In this document: positions 5,039 to 5,202 of the stretch, piece after piece
Layout of the letters: the number at the start of each line of letters is the position of its first letter
Position numbering within the stretch: position 1 is the first letter of the stretch
Program-made: the position numbers and the translations under genes
Notes under the pieces: model-generated
Told to the model about the DNA's origin: nothing
Databases searched by the model: none
Seen by the model: the letters and a program-made list of their open reading frames with translations, nothing else
DNA from: Actinomycetota bacterium
Lineage (GTDB): Bacteria; Actinomycetota; Actinomycetes; Mycobacteriales; Mycobacteriaceae
Direction: 5' to 3'
Assembly: GCA_005789055.1 (NCBI GenBank)
Contig: SYAA01000360.1
Location: 1 to 5,202 of the forward strand
DNA: 5,202 bases

Positions 5039-5202
5039 GTGAGCGCGCGGTTCGAAGAGTTGGGCTGGCAGCAGACGCCGATGGGCGTGATGAGTCTGCG
5101 ACGTCGCTTCGATGTGACGGTGTCGGCCGATGTCTACGAGGTCAAACTCGATGACGATCATCTGATGTCAAGCCTGTTCACCGTCGCCGAGAGAGAACTG
5201 GC
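5039..5202 (+). CDS. N-terminal part of a spermidine-synthase-like protein (3' end outside window)
   Basis: GTG at 5039 opens a frame that runs to the window edge and gives 54 complete residues, beginning VSARFEELGWQQTPMGVMSL and continuing through RRRFDV, DVYEVKLDDDHLMSSLFTVAERELA. From memory, the pattern 'TP-G-(hydrophobic)-S/T-LRRR … VYEVKL … LMSS-FT-AE' is the start of proteins annotated as spermidine synthase-like or class I methyltransferase-like in actinobacteria, in which a glycine-rich nucleotide-binding loop follows. That loop lies beyond the window, so the family cannot be confirmed here and aminopropyltransferase activity should not be assumed. The start is supported by the TAGTGT box 7 bases upstream, and there is no Shine-Dalgarno sequence. 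There is no obvious functional link to the GH3 gene. Confidence 0.55.
   Translation, partial: MSARFEELGWQQTPMGVMSLRRRFDVTVSADVYEVKLDDDHLMSSLFTVAEREL

Noticed and set aside
1..5202. Mobile elements, tRNA or rRNA genes, CRISPR arrays, toxin-antitoxin or phage-defence genes.
   Set aside because: No transposase or integrase motifs, no element-length terminal inverted repeats, no periodic direct repeats and no cloverleaf-like sequence were seen. The window is almost fully occupied by the described genes.

Overview
The window comes from a high-GC Gram-positive bacterium, most likely a mycobacterium or a close relative in Mycobacteriales. The evidence is the GC-rich codon third positions, GTG as well as ATG starts, almost no Shine-Dalgarno sequences, and -10 boxes of the TANNNT type placed so that transcripts would begin at or next to the start codon.

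Layout. (1) 1-79: the C-terminal 25 residues of an unidentified gene. (2) 96-1589, plus strand: a secreted lipoprotein of the serine beta-lactamase / penicillin-binding-protein-like hydrolase family. (3) 1577-2314, minus strand: CutC, a TIM-barrel protein historically called a copper homeostasis protein; its 3' end overlaps the hydrolase gene tail to tail by 13 bp. (4) 2315-2428: a 114-bp divergent intergenic region with two predicted -10 boxes, a perfect 7-bp inverted repeat (TCGCCGA-N8-TCGGCGA) touching the cutC -10 box, and a second small inverted repeat. (5) 2429-2809, plus: a 126-residue four-helix membrane protein of unknown function. (6) 2832-5012, plus: a 726-residue cytoplasmic glycoside hydrolase family 3 enzyme of the beta-glucosidase type, 22 bp downstream and probably co-transcribed with the membrane protein. 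(7) 5039 to the end, plus: the first 54 residues of a protein resembling the start of actinobacterial spermidine-synthase-like proteins.

How the genes may work together. The GH3 enzyme has no signal peptide, so it should act on a glycoside already inside the cell. The lipoprotein hydrolase would act outside the membrane on an ester, amide or peptide bond. CutC-family genes are of uncertain biochemical role and here sit beside a glycosidase. Glycoside uptake or cell-wall-sugar turnover would fit, but no transporter, regulator or sugar kinase is in view, so this is inference.

The region is mostly ordinary chromosomal genes with no mobile element, RNA gene or CRISPR array. The most distinctive signals are the repeated leaderless-promoter architecture at four of the five gene starts, the candidate operator in the divergent region, the loss of two usual family histidines in the lipoprotein hydrolase, and a long insertion next to the expected acid/base region of the GH3 enzyme.
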